From JAEUSF01 sp964484145 (GTDB lineage: Bacteria > Patescibacteriota > Doudnabacteria > UBA920), in contig CAZAED010000001.1 of NCBI GenBank assembly GCA_964484145.1, forward strand, positions 34,970 to 98,969: a stretch of DNA of 64,000 nucleotides, in the 5' to 3' direction. Below, in pieces: positions 1 to 9,200 of this stretch. Position numbers and translations under genes: made by a program. Below the pieces are notes generated by a model that ran no database searches, was not told the origin of the DNA, and saw only the letters and a list, made by a program, of their open reading frames with translations. Every line of letters begins with the position of its first letter. Within the stretch, counting starts at the first letter, position 1.

Positions 1-1
1 C

Positions 2-511
2 AAATCGGGTTTCGCATTCGATACCCAGTTTTACTGGACACCTAATGCGGGATCTCAAGTTTTACTGGGCGGCGCCTACGTATGGAAACCCAAAAAACTG
101 GGCGGCCTTAAACTAATACCGGGAATCTATTACGTAACTGAAGGATGCGAGCATGAAGCTCGCCCAGCCGGCTGTCATGACGTAGCTCTTGGACTCGGCT
201 GGGAATGGCGCAACGTGCGTTGGGGTAGCCGCGGTTTTGTGGCTCAAACCCTCCGTAAAACCGAACGCCGCTTCGGTTTCGCCGATCCAGTTCAGGCTTA
301 CCGCCGCCTCTTTGACGGCAAAGTGGAGTTCGGTTTCGCCTACACAGGCGAATCTGCCGAGCATCATCTTTTCGGTAAAGGCGGCCTTTCTGTCAGGCGT
401 TACTTCGGTCAGGAAAAAGAAGAAGGGATTGGACGCAACTATGTTGAGTTCACATTCCTAACGGGCCACAAAGGTCCGTCATACCGCACAACGCTAGGCC
501 GAAGCTTTTGA
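2..511 (+). CDS. 3' part of an unrecognised GC-rich gene, cut by window edge
   Basis: The reading frame is open from base 2 to a TGA at 509-511, giving about 169 codons with the start outside the window. I do not recognise the family. The sequence is rich in aromatic and glycine residues (FAFDTQFYW, LLGGAYVW, GIYYVTEG, LGLGWEWR, VEFTF), with alternating patterns that suggest beta strands, so a surface or barrel-like protein is possible but unproven. Base composition is visibly richer in G+C than rpsT next door, and the gene is followed by its own hairpin terminator. In both respects it resembles the other accessory genes in this window. A GTG at 215 could start a shorter protein, but codon-like sequence continues upstream of it, so I read the gene as truncated by the edge. 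Confidence 0.6.
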   Translation, partial: KSGFAFDTQFYWTPNAGSQVLLGGAYVWKPKKLGGLKLIPGIYYVTEGCEHEARPAGCHDVALGLGWEWRNVRWGSRGFVAQTLRKTERRFGFADPVQAYRRLFDGKVEFGFAYTGESAEHHLFGKGGLSVRRYFGQEKEEGIGRNYVEFTFLTGHKGPSYRTTLGRSF

Positions 512-530
512 CAGCGTCATCATATCAACA

Positions 531-580
531 CGGTGGCGAGCCGGATTACACCCCGCGCTCGCCTACCACACTTGTTTTTT
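531..580 (+). terminator. Terminator of the truncated gene
   Basis: GGCGAGC (535-541) pairs with GCTCGCC (557-563), followed after a short gap by a run of eight T from 573. The T run overlaps the -35 of the rpsT promoter. Confidence 0.55.
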
Positions 581-600
581 TTATATAAATCTGGTAAAAT
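572..600 (+). promoter_or_regulatory. Promoter upstream of rpsT
   Basis: TTGTTT (572-577), 17 bp, TAAAAT (595-600) with an upstream TG (extended -10). It would give an rpsT leader of about 77 nt. Confidence 0.55.
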
Positions 601-639
601 CACTTTACCTTTAAGTCAATCAGGTGTCGCTGGTTGATG

Positions 640-683
640 CGGGGACAATTTTAAATCTTAAATCATATATCTTAAATTTTTCT
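640..683. repeat. 7-nt word array before rpsT
   Basis: Degenerate heptamers TTAAATC, TTAAATC, ATATATC, TTAAATT run directly into the rpsT start codon. There is no SD. Same style as the arrays at 3311 and 23789. Confidence 0.5.
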
Positions 684-947
684 ATGCCCAATACTAAATC
701 TGCAATTAAAGCTGCGCGCCAAACTATACGAAGGCACGCAAGGAACGTAATTAAAAAAGACGCTTTTAAAAGCGCTGTAAAAGAAGTTAGAAAACTCATA
801 ACTGCCGGCAAAAAGAGCGACGCCATGACCGCCATGGTCAAAGCTATGAAAGCTTTAGACAAAGCCGCAAAGACTAACGTAATTAACAAAAACAAATCTT
901 CCAGACTAAAGTCCAGACTTGCAAAAGCAATTGGAAAAGTAAAGTAA
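684..947 (+). CDS. rpsT: 30S ribosomal protein S20
   Basis: An 87-residue basic helical protein starting MPNTKSAIKAARQT, the usual bS20 N-terminus. It continues with lysine/arginine-rich helices and ends SRLKSRLAKAIGKVK. bS20 binds 16S rRNA and helps assemble the small subunit. I chose ATG 684 rather than an in-frame start at 624, because the upstream 20 codons are a translation of the 7-nt word array and the family begins at MPN. There is no SD before this ATG, as for most core genes here. A strong terminator follows four bases after the stop, so the gene is transcribed alone from the promoter at 572-600. Confidence 0.95.
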   Translation: MPNTKSAIKAARQTIRRHARNVIKKDAFKSAVKEVRKLITAGKKSDAMTAMVKAMKALDKAAKTNVINKNKSSRLKSRLAKAIGKVK

Positions 948-950
948 ACT

Positions 951-977
951 AAAATCCCGCGTTATGCGGGATTTTTT
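951..977 (+). terminator. rpsT terminator
   Basis: AAATCCCGC, loop GTTAT, GCGGGATTTTTT. An intrinsic terminator immediately after rpsT. Confidence 0.85.
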
Positions 978-1000
978 GTAGTTACCAGTTACCCGTCACT

Positions 1001-1999
1001 TTATTTTATAAGATTCACCACCAGCCTCACCATTACATCTTTATCTTTCGGATCACTCTCAGCAATTAAAAGTGCCAACGCCGTTAAAGTATTGTCGTTA
1101 ATTTTTCGCTCCCCTTTCTTGTCGTACAAAAAATTGTTCTCAACTAAATAGAGCAAAAAAGTTAAGGAACCAATACGTTTGTTACCGTCGGCAAACGGGT
1201 GGTCTTTAATTAAAAAGTACAAAAGATGCGCGGCTTTTTCTTCTAAGCTGGCGTATAATTCTTTTCCGCCAAAAGTTTGGTTTATGTTTCCTAAGACAGC
1301 TTTAAACTTACTTCCAACTTCCTCTCCAAACAAACTCCCCGCTTCTTTCTTAGCAGCAAGGCGTTCTTTAAACTTTGTAATAGAAGTTTTTAAACTTTCG
1401 TAATTTAAAGCAGGTCCGGCTTTTCTACTTACGCCTTCCAAAGAAAGTTCACCCTTGTCGTAGGCATTTAAAACAAACCAAGTGTCTGCGTAGTCAGTAA
1501 TTATTCTAAGCAACTCTTTTTCATACCCCTCAAGCCTCTTACTCGCCACCGCGCTTTGAATTAGCTTATGAGCACTCTCCAGTTCTTTTAACTTTACCTG
1601 TAAATTCTCAAAGTCTTTAAGCCTCTTTTCGTTTATAGCAAAGCCTTTAAGCAAATAGTCCTTTAGTCTCTGCGTCGCCCAAATACGGAAGTCTGTGGCT
1701 CTTTTAGAATTAACTCTATAGCCTATAGAAATTATCATGTCTAAATTGTAATATTGAACCTGATATACCTTCCCGTCAGGGGCAGTATGTGCAAAAATTG
1801 CACATACTGAATTTTCTCTTAATTCTAAGGAATTTAGTATGTTTTTAATATGTTTACCTATAACAGTACGATCAGCCTGAAACAGACCTGCTATTTGCGC
1901 CTGCGTCATCCAAATACTTTCTGACTGTATTTTTATTTGTAATTCAGGACCTTTTTGGGCTTTATATATAACAATTTCACCTTTTTTTATTTCTTCCAT
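1001..1999 (-). CDS. RhuM-type N-terminus fused to Fic/DOC domain
   Basis: 332 residues. The N-terminal ~130 residues match the RhuM/KilA-N-like family (WMTQAQIAGLF near 30, then YYNLDMIISIGYRVNSKRAT and FRIWATQRLKDYL). The C-terminal half is a Fic/DOC domain with the complete motif HPFADGNKR at about residues 267-275, so the catalytic His and nucleotide-binding residues are present. Fic enzymes usually AMPylate target proteins, and RhuM-Fic fusions are common stand-alone toxin-like genes. I see no antitoxin gene next to it. The gene is preceded by a dense run of inverted repeats (2014-2170) and carries a 12-bp perfect inverted repeat inside the coding sequence at 1783-1809 that shares the core TGTGCA with the last upstream hairpin. 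This suggests autoregulation, which is inference. Confidence 0.9.
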   Translation of the reverse strand: MEEIKKGEIVIYKAQKGPELQIKIQSESIWMTQAQIAGLFQADRTVIGKHIKNILNSLELRENSVCAIFAHTAPDGKVYQVQYYNLDMIISIGYRVNSKRATDFRIWATQRLKDYLLKGFAINEKRLKDFENLQVKLKELESAHKLIQSAVASKRLEGYEKELLRIITDYADTWFVLNAYDKGELSLEGVSRKAGPALNYESLKTSITKFKERLAAKKEAGSLFGEEVGSKFKAVLGNINQTFGGKELYASLEEKAAHLLYFLIKDHPFADGNKRIGSLTFLLYLVENNFLYDKKGERKINDNTLTALALLIAESDPKDKDVMVRLVVNLIK

Positions 2000-2013
2000 A
2001 AATTTCCTTTACT

Positions 2014-2170
2014 TAAGCCAATTCCGGTATTACTGGAATTGGCTTACTTATAAGTATTTTAAGTACGTTCCAAAATAGAACGAACTACCCGGAATTTCCG
2101 GATAGTTGAACTATTAAGCAATTTATTAATAGTTCAATAATTTAAAAATGCACATTTTCCTTGTGCATTT
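2014..2170. repeat. Five to six consecutive hairpins upstream of RhuM-Fic
   Basis: Inverted repeats follow one another almost without gaps. TAAGCCAATTCC/GGAATTGGCTTA (2014-2046, 12 bp). Palindrome at 2045-2056 around CTTATAAG. CGTTC/GAACG (2066-2082). A 25-nt near-perfect palindrome at 2083-2107 centred on GGAATTTCC. TTGAACTATTAA/TTAATAGTTCAA (2106-2137, 12 bp). AAATGCACA/TGTGCATTT (2146-2170, 9 bp). They occupy the whole upstream region of the RhuM-Fic gene. Confidence 0.8.
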
Positions 2171-2227
2171 ATAGTATACAATCGTTTACCTAGTGTCAAT
2201 TCAATTTATCCACAACTGCGCAAAATT

Positions 2228-2563
2228 TTAAATTTGGGCAAGGTGAGCCAACAATTTTTGCCTAAGTTCGTCTAAGGTCGAAATATGATTAAGCTCGCTT
2301 GCGTCCATAAGTCTTTGAAGGCCGTGCTTGTGTTTCAAAAATACCGCGGGCAATTGCGTGTGAGCTGTTTCAGGAAACTTAAGCAAAAACTCGTCCCTAT
2401 GAAAAAAGTCTATTTGGTATGGCAAGGCCTCTACTAACATTTTATGTTGTTCGTCTAAGTCCCCCACGCTCGGGTGTTCAACATAATGGTGGAGTGCCTT
2501 GGCAGCTAAGTCAAAAGCCGTTGCTGTACCGTTATAAACAAAAACTAAAATAGGATTTTCCAT
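2228..2563 (-). CDS. Unknown small protein, possibly thioredoxin-fold-like
   Basis: 111 residues from ATG 2563 (MENPILVFVYNGT). The frame could start upstream at 2614, but those 17 codons only translate an 11-12 nt word array, so I use the internal Met. The N-terminal strand-turn ILVFVYNGTATAF, a following helix, FFHRDEFLLKF in the middle and QLPAVFLKHK near the end resemble a small family of unknown function seen in several phyla. A thioredoxin-like fold is a guess. No catalytic motif is evident. It lies just downstream of the HD-domain gene on the same strand and may be co-transcribed with it. Confidence 0.55.
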   Translation of the reverse strand: MENPILVFVYNGTATAFDLAAKALHHYVEHPSVGDLDEQHKMLVEALPYQIDFFHRDEFLLKFPETAHTQLPAVFLKHKHGLQRLMDASELNHISTLDELRQKLLAHLAQI

Positions 2564-2612
2564 AAAAACGCTGATTGGTCGCTGATAGGTACGCTGATAA
2601 ATCGCTGACAGC
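2564..2612. repeat. 11-12 nt word array (CGCTGAT)
   Basis: Four copies of CGCTGAT/CGCTGAC spaced 11-12 nt apart directly upstream of the 111-residue gene. Similar ATCAGCG words occur at 60563 and 60955. Confidence 0.6.
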
Positions 2613-2628
2613 ATTCTATAAACGACTG

Positions 2629-3306
2629 TTAAATTTCAAAGTTCTTTAATTCTAGCATAACTGACTGGACTGTTTCCTCTGTAATATCCCCAGGAGTAAT
2701 TTTACATTTTTTAAAAATTTGTTTTTCTATTTCCCTTAAACTTCTTTCAAAAGTATACCGCTTATCAGGCCCGCCCCATTCATTATTACGATGAGCATAA
2801 CGCACTCGTAAATCTGCAAACCGTTCTTCCATGCTTCTAACCCCCTTTGGCATAACCCGCATATCCGCATACGCGCAAATTTGTTTTCCCAAATCACCGG
2901 ACTTTAAATTCCCCTCTGCTTGTTCAAACCCAACGCAGTCAACTAACTCAAGCACTCTATTACTAACTCCTAACTCTTTTGCAATAGCAACAGAAGCTAC
3001 ATGCTCGTCTTCTCCATACTTTTCTACAAACTCGTCCTTCACCTTTTGCCAATAATCTAAATCTAAATCTACATTTCCGGCAAAGCCGGATCCCGCTCCG
3101 CGGGACAATAAATTTTTACTCTTACTCAAATCAAACTTTATAATATTTCCAATATCATGCAATAAACACGCAGCAACAACTTCTTCTTTATCAGTAATCG
3201 GTAATAAATTATCAATTATAACACTCGCCACCCCCGCCACCCTAAACTGATGCTCCCGAAGCTGTGGCATTACTTTATATTTTTCATAAACTTCTAAAAT
3301 TGTCAT
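2629..3306 (-). CDS. HD-domain phosphohydrolase
   Basis: 225 residues. HD superfamily motif: H19 in the helix LREHQFRVAGV, then CLLHDIGNI near residue 50 with the metal-binding His-Asp pair, a later DEHVASVAIAKELG, and a final conserved Asp region. Such proteins hydrolyse phosphate esters of nucleotides; the substrate cannot be told from sequence. Residues around 65-75 (LSRGAGSGFAGN) are encoded by two small GC-rich hairpins (3076-3105), which look like a palindromic repeat inserted in frame into a loop. The gene sits 33 bp downstream of polA on the same strand, with a 7-nt word array between them. Confidence 0.85.
   Translation of the reverse strand: MTILEVYEKYKVMPQLREHQFRVAGVASVIIDNLLPITDKEEVVAACLLHDIGNIIKFDLSKSKNLLSRGAGSGFAGNVDLDLDYWQKVKDEFVEKYGEDEHVASVAIAKELGVSNRVLELVDCVGFEQAEGNLKSGDLGKQICAYADMRVMPKGVRSMEERFADLRVRYAHRNNEWGGPDKRYTFERSLREIEKQIFKKCKITPGDITEETVQSVMLELKNFEI
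3076..3105. repeat. GC-rich palindromic repeat inside the HD gene
   Basis: CCGG-caaa-GCCGG followed by TCCCGC-tcc-GCGGGA. It is GC-rich against an AT-rich gene and in frame, coding a small-residue loop. Confidence 0.5.
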
Positions 3307-3310
3307 TTGG

Positions 3311-3352
3311 TATTTTACTAAATCTTACATCTTATATCCTAAATCTTAAATT
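3311..3352. repeat. 7-nt word array between HD gene and polA
   Basis: CTAAATC, TTACATC, TTATATC, CTAAATC, TTAAATT. The array includes the polA stop codon (TAG read on the minus strand at 3339-3341) and the last codons of polA. Confidence 0.6.
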
Positions 3353-6119
3353 CCCCCATCTCTCCCCAATTATCCCCCACCTTACCCTCAACTTTAATTG
3401 GCACACTAAGAGAAATAGCCTGTTCCATAAGAGGAATTAACTTCTTTGCCCACTCCTCCACCTTGTCCTCCCTAACCTCAAAAACCAATTCGTCGTGCAC
3501 CTGAAGAAGCATACGAATTTCAGGGTTCTCTCTTTCTCTAATTCTCTCTTTCTCTAATTCTCTATTTATATTAATCATCGCCACCTTAATTACATCCGCG
3601 GCAAGCGACTGAATAGGAAAATTCACAGCCGCGCGTTCCGCCGCAGCTCGAATAAAAAACTGCCCTGACTTTATTTCCGGAAACTTTCGCATTCGGCCAA
3701 GCTCGTTACGCACAAACCCTTCCTGATTTACCTGTAACTTTACCTGCTCAATATACTGCTCAACCTGCGGGTAAGCCTCAAAATATTTTCTTATATATTG
3801 TTTGGCATCGCCCATTGTCATCTCACCTACGCGGGAAGATAGTCCGAACGAAGATACTCCATACAAAATTCCAAAGTTAATGGTCTTAGCATCCCTGCGC
3901 ATATCTTTTGTAAGAGCTTCCTGACTAACGCCAAAAATTTCCATAGCGGTTTTGCTGTGAATGTCTTCACCATTTTTAAATACTTCCATCATTTTTTTGT
4001 CCTGCGCCAAATGCGCCACAATACGAAGTTCTATTTGAGAATAGTCGAGCGACAAAAGCTTATAGCCTTTTTCCGCCACAAAGGCTTTACGTACCTGACT
4101 ACCAAGGCCTTCTCCACGCACGGGTATGTTTTGTAAGTTTGGGTCTATACTAGAAAGCCTACCCGTAGCCGCAATGGTTTGGCTATAACTAGTATGCAGT
4201 CTGCCAGTTTTTTTATTTACCATTTCTGGTAAGGTTGTTAGGTAAGTGCTATAAAGTTTTGTAACTTCCCTATACTCTAAAATTTTGGGAATTATATCGT
4301 GCTGACCTAACATTTTTTCTAAATTATCGGCCGATGTAGACACGCCTGTTTTAGTGCGCTTGTTGTTAGTAGCTTCCAATTTAAGTTCGTCAAACAAAAC
4401 TTCTTTCAGCTGCTTAGGTGAAGCTATATTAAATTCCCTGCCAGCTAATTTGTGAATTTTCTTTTCTAAATCTTTTATGTCTATTTCCGCCTCCCCGGCA
4501 AGACGGTTTAAAAGCCTAACGTCTAACTTAATGCCGTTTAATTCCACATCTGCCAAAACTTCTACTAAGGGCATTTCTATTTCTTCAAAAACTTTTACTA
4601 GTCCGTTCTTTTTAAGTTCAGGCTCATAAAGTTCTTTAAGCCTTAGCGTCATATCTACATCTTCGCAGCAATACCAAGAAACTTTTTCCGGCGCTACCTT
4701 GTCCATGTTAATTTGCTCTTTGCCTTTGCCTATTAAGTCTGTAATAGGCTGCATTTGGTAGCCAAGTTCGTTAAAAGCAAGCGCGTCTAGTCCATGTTGG
4801 CGAGTGCCGGCGTTTAGTAGGTACGATGCGATCATGGTGTCAAAATTGATACTAGATATTGGATATTGGATATTATGCAAAACCTGAGCGTCGTACTTTA
4901 TGTTGTGGCCTATTAACTTAACTTTACCCGATGTAAGCAGAGTTTTTAGTTCAGACGATGATGTAAAAAGCTTTGTGGGAATATAAAAAGCCTTACCTAG
5001 TTTAGCACATAGCCCCACCCCCACTAATTCCGCGGTAATTGGGTCAAGACCCGTAGTCTCTGTGTCTACGCTTATTTCTGAAGCAGATGATAATTCTTTA
5101 ATTGCCTCTTCTAATTTCTTTTCGTCATCGACAAATATATACTCTTGCTTCCCAATAGATTTTATTTCTTGATTCTGATCTGTAATGTCCCCACTTGTCA
5201 CTTGCAACTTGTCACTTGTAACTCCTTTTGGCAATTTTGCCAAAAGGTTCCTAAACTCCAAACTCTGAAACAACTTCACAGTTTGCGACAAGTGTTCTTG
5301 GTCTAATTCATACGCTTTAATTTCCGGGTCTATGCCTGGGACATTGCAAACTATAGTAGAAAGTTCATACGACATCCGAGCTTCTTTTTCTTGTTCTTTT
5401 AAAAGTTCCAAAATACGCGGACGAATTTTGGTTCCGGTTTTTCCTGCGTCAATTGCTTTATAAAGTTCATCGAGCGATTTAAAATCTTTTATAAGTTCAC
5501 TTGCGGTTTTCTCCCCTATACCTTTTACGCCCGGAATGTTGTCAGAAGGGTCACCCCTAAGTGCTTTATAGTCCACCATTTGGTCAGGATTTAGTCCAAA
5601 CCTAGCTCTTACCGCTTTACTGTCGTAAATGACCGTGTCTGCCAGTCCTTTGCGCGGAGTGTAAATTTTTACTTTGCCGTTTACTAGCTGCAGGGTGTCC
5701 ATATCTCCGGTTAAAATAAATATCTCAGAATTCTCGTGGCTTTTTTCATGAAAATGTTTAGACAAAGTGCCTAAAACGTCGTCCGCCTCATAGCCTTCCT
5801 TTTCGTAAATTGGCACGTTCATTGCGCGAAGTACATTTTTAATAACCGGTATTTGGTCGTACAAAGCTTGGTCAGCCTTAACCCTTGTGCCTTTGTACTC
5901 TTTATACATATTGTGCCTAAAAGTCGGCCCGGCTAAGTCAAAAGTCGCAGCTATGTGCGTAGCCTTAATTTCCTTCATAGCCTTTAAAAATATAGTTAAA
6001 AACCCAAAAACCGCACCCGTAGGCCTGCCGTCTTTGGTAGTTAAAGTAGGCAAAGCGTGATAAGCCCTATGTACCAAAGCATTGCCGTCTATAAGTAAAT
6101 ATTTTTCTTTGTTAATCAT
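3339..6119 (-). CDS. polA: DNA polymerase I
   Basis: 926 residues from ATG 6119 (MINKEKYLLIDGNALVHRAY); the open frame runs 19 codons further upstream but PolA begins here. Order: 5'-3' exonuclease (1-~290, with GDMDTLQL and the helix-hairpin-helix VKGIGEKTAS), a proofreading-type 3'-5' exonuclease with VDTETTGLDP, IGHNIKYDA and the CEDVDMTLRL motif intact, and a family A polymerase with motif A LDYSQIELR, motif B RRDAKTINFGILYG and motif C VHDELVFEV. All three activities look functional. Three degenerate word arrays lie in frame within the gene: 8-nt units at 3536-3574 before motif C, 7-nt GATATTG units at 4855-4875, and 7-nt ACTTGTC units at 5193-5224 in the linker between the exonuclease domains. 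Confidence 0.97.
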   Translation of the reverse strand: MINKEKYLLIDGNALVHRAYHALPTLTTKDGRPTGAVFGFLTIFLKAMKEIKATHIAATFDLAGPTFRHNMYKEYKGTRVKADQALYDQIPVIKNVLRAMNVPIYEKEGYEADDVLGTLSKHFHEKSHENSEIFILTGDMDTLQLVNGKVKIYTPRKGLADTVIYDSKAVRARFGLNPDQMVDYKALRGDPSDNIPGVKGIGEKTASELIKDFKSLDELYKAIDAGKTGTKIRPRILELLKEQEKEARMSYELSTIVCNVPGIDPEIKAYELDQEHLSQTVKLFQSLEFRNLLAKLPKGVTSDKLQVTSGDITDQNQEIKSIGKQEYIFVDDEKKLEEAIKELSSASEISVDTETTGLDPITAELVGVGLCAKLGKAFYIPTKLFTSSSELKTLLTSGKVKLIGHNIKYDAQVLHNIQYPISSINFDTMIASYLLNAGTRQHGLDALAFNELGYQMQPITDLIGKGKEQINMDKVAPEKVSWYCCEDVDMTLRLKELYEPELKKNGLVKVFEEIEMPLVEVLADVELNGIKLDVRLLNRLAGEAEIDIKDLEKKIHKLAGREFNIASPKQLKEVLFDELKLEATNNKRTKTGVSTSADNLEKMLGQHDIIPKILEYREVTKLYSTYLTTLPEMVNKKTGRLHTSYSQTIAATGRLSSIDPNLQNIPVRGEGLGSQVRKAFVAEKGYKLLSLDYSQIELRIVAHLAQDKKMMEVFKNGEDIHSKTAMEIFGVSQEALTKDMRRDAKTINFGILYGVSSFGLSSRVGEMTMGDAKQYIRKYFEAYPQVEQYIEQVKLQVNQEGFVRNELGRMRKFPEIKSGQFFIRAAAERAAVNFPIQSLAADVIKVAMININRELEKERIRERENPEIRMLLQVHDELVFEVREDKVEEWAKKLIPLMEQAISLSVPIKVEGKVGDNWGEMGEFKI
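3536..3574. repeat. 8-nt word array inside polA
   Basis: TCTCTCTT and TCTCTAAT alternate (16-bp unit twice plus a part). It codes an Arg/Glu-rich stretch (RELEKERIRERENPE) just before polymerase motif C, where the family has a short surface loop. Confidence 0.6.
5193..5224. repeat. 7-nt word array inside polA linker
   Basis: ACTTGTC, ACTTGCA, ACTTGTC, ACTTGTA, then ACTCC. It codes VTSDKLQVTS in the linker between the two nuclease domains. Confidence 0.65.
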
Positions 6120-6174
6120 GATGGCATTATACAATGTTCGGTATTTGGTGTCATTATGCAGCCACCCAACAAAC

Positions 6175-6206
6175 AAAAAACAGCCCCATAATGAGGCTGT
6201 TTTTTG
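6175..6206. terminator. Bidirectional terminator near polA start / end of giant gene
   Basis: AAAAAACAGCC, 9-nt loop, GGCTGTTTTTT. It lies 13 bp past the stop of the minus-strand giant secreted gene and ends that transcript. Confidence 0.8.
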
Positions 6207-6218
6207 TTATTAATTTAA

Positions 6219-9200
6219 TTAATACCCTATAGCCGAGTAAATTCTTTCAACCAATAAATTAAATTGACTTTCGGTTAAATTATCATCCGGACAAAAATCC
6301 CTGGTACCATCAGTGTTTATTCGGCAACCTATGGTAACTTCCCTTTGATAAAAATACTGCGTCTGCGCGAATGCTGGGTTTGTAGAAGGCACATCTCTAA
6401 ATGCCTGCTGGGTAGGAATACCGGTTAGGTCAACTCTGTTACCTAAAGCTCTGGACAAAAATAGCATTGCTTGCCAGCGCTTTACCGGTTCAGTTGGGCA
6501 GTAATTTCTTATACCGCTAGCGGCATCATAATAACAACCGTTAGTTATCCCGCGACTATAAATTTGTTCAATAAAGCTGTAATATTGATTACTTTGCGAT
6601 ACATCGTTAAAAGAAGGACTCAATCCAATGGATACATTTAGGGGAAACTTTTCCACGAGCTTCTTTGCCATTACATCTCGTGTAATTACCGGGTCAGGAC
6701 AACTAGTTACGTTAGCGGTAATTTGAGAAATTATATCGTTGTAGCAAGAAAGTTTAGTTGGCACTATACCTACCTGAGGCAATGCAATTTCCGCGCTATT
6801 TGCAACTACCACATTTGCAAAATTTAAACCCCAGGAATTAAAAATAGCTAAATCTGGGAAACCATACCTTCCATTTTGCCCAACCAAATAAACAGTGCTA
6901 TTAATATTTACCAACTGACCAACTCTTGGGTAAACTGCCACAGGAGTTGGGGTGGGCGTTACTGTAGGAATAGGGGTAGGGGTAGGGGTAGGATTTAAGC
7001 CCACATAATAAGAACCAATTGAATTTAGCGAGCTACAACTGTTATCTGCTGCTTGGTTATTGGTCATTTTGCAGGACACGTTGTAATATCCGGTTTGCAA
7101 AGGGGCAATACAGTTAAACAAAGCCGAAGTTCCGCTCCATCCACCCCAACTGCAATTAGTCGCGCCATTGCCATCTAACGTAATATAGCCGCTAACTATG
7201 CCATAATCGCATCTAGCAGTAAAGTTTTGACCGGGAGTTAATGAAGAAATTTTAGATGCCCCTGAATAAATACCGCTATTTGCAGTATTAAAACTTCTTT
7301 GAACACAAGCTAATGTAGTAGGGGTTGGAGTAGGAACAATAGTGACTGTAGGAACAGGAGTTGGAGTTGGAATGATTGTGGGAACGGGTGTAGGCGTAGG
7401 AGTTAACACTGCCGGATTAACTGTTAAATAAATATTTTTTGTTGCAATACTTCCGCTTGCATCTGTTACTTTTATTGTCCAAGAATAAGAACCTAAATAG
7501 CTACTAGTAACTGTTGTTCCAGATTGTGTGTTAAAGCTTATTGAGCTGCTATAAATTGGCCCCAAATTACCATTTAACCCTAAAATACAACAAGCGGATG
7601 GGTAAGTTGTTGAAACTAATTGCCACGTATAAGGAGCAACACCTCCGCTTAACTGAATAACAGAGGAATAACTTTGTCCAGCAATCGCGTTTGGTAAAGT
7701 GCTGGTAACTATAGATAAAGCTTGCGCAGAAGGGCTTGGGGTTGGCGTAATGGTTGGTGCGGGGACAACATCACAACTGGTAACTCCAGAAGCAATTTGA
7801 GCCGACACGCTGCTAAAACATGGTAATTTGACTGGCACAATACCAATTTCAGGCAAAGCTATCTCTGCACTATTAGCGCTTAAAATATTTGCAAAATTAA
7901 AATTCCAAGAATAAAAAGTGGCCGTGTTCGAAAAACCGTATAAACCATTTTGAGCAACTAAATACACAGTTCCGTACCTACTCACTAATTGGCCAACACG
8001 CGGGGAGACAGACACTTGCTCTTCAACATTTAAATTTCCCAGTGAATTTGAGATGTTGCAACTATTATCCGAAGCAGGGTTGTTATTCATGCGACAGGCC
8101 ATAGAAAGTTGAAGGCCGTTGCTCGGAGTTGTGCATTTAAAAACCGCAGATAAATTATCCCAACCAACATAAACACAGGAGCTAGCCGTACCTCCCTCCA
8201 GTGTAATATGAGAAGAAATAGTGCCATAATTGCATTTTACAAAATACTGCTGATTTGGCTGAATGGATGATAGCTTAGTTCCTCCTACAACAGATGAATA
8301 ATATCCACTGGCGCTTTGGTTAAAAGTCCGATTAACACAAGCTAACGGCAAATTAATATAAGGCGTTGGAGTTGGTAAAACTGTTTGAACAAAGCCCGGA
8401 ACCAGTATTGAACTTACTGCCGTAGCCGACTTTCTTAAAGTTGTACCGTCATTTTTATGTATACCTAAGCCGTACTGATCTAAACATTCAGAATTGTCAG
8501 GCAAAGATTTCCATTGCCACAAATTAAACCCAAGGCCATTTGATATTGCGGCATTAACTAATGCCTTAACATTTTGCGCCTGGATATCTTCGCTATAAGG
8601 AACGCAAAAGCCAGCTCCCATTTCGCCTATTATTAAAGGTGTGTATGGGTACAAGACCTTAAACCGACTGGCCTTTAATTTAACCTCTTCGACAATTTGC
8701 GTGTCGGTTTTGCCGGTTAGACCATAAGCAACCATGCTCATAAAATCATACGGATTGGGGTTTGAAAGCGGAGACTGACCACCACTATAATTTTCATTAA
8801 TCAAAGCATAATCATGGTAACCAATTCTAAACTTTGAACGTAAGGCTGGAGGGACTCTAAGTGGCCAACTTCCCAATCGGCTTTGAAAGGCCGAAAGAAG
8901 ACCGGGGCGCAACTCAGGCTTGTAAGGATCTCCCAAACAAGAGCCTTCTGATCCTTCGGTAAAAACGACAATATAAACATTATTTGAATAATTTTGTATT
9001 CGTGACAAAAACTCTTTTGAATAATCTTCAAAAGCTTTATACATGGTTTCGTCCAGCATCCAGCGGCAAGCGTCTATGCCTTCAGGGCTCCAACCTTGTC
9101 CCAAATAATTTAAGCCAATAACGGCTTCCATATTATTGGTTTTCAACAATTCCAAAATTTTTATTAAGCCGGAAAAAGCCTGCTCATTATAGGTGGCAGT

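Noticed and set aside
2206..2214. Perfect DnaA box TTATCCACA as an origin signal
   Set aside because: A single box with no cluster around it; likely chance in AT-rich DNA.
1001..2614. RhuM-Fic and the 111-residue gene as a toxin-antitoxin pair
   Set aside because: They are on the same strand but separated by the hairpin cluster and more than 200 bp, and the small protein shows no antitoxin feature.
6900..7420. GTAGGGG-type runs in the giant gene as a mobile repeat
   Set aside because: These runs simply code Thr-Pro linkers that occur in several secreted proteins here.
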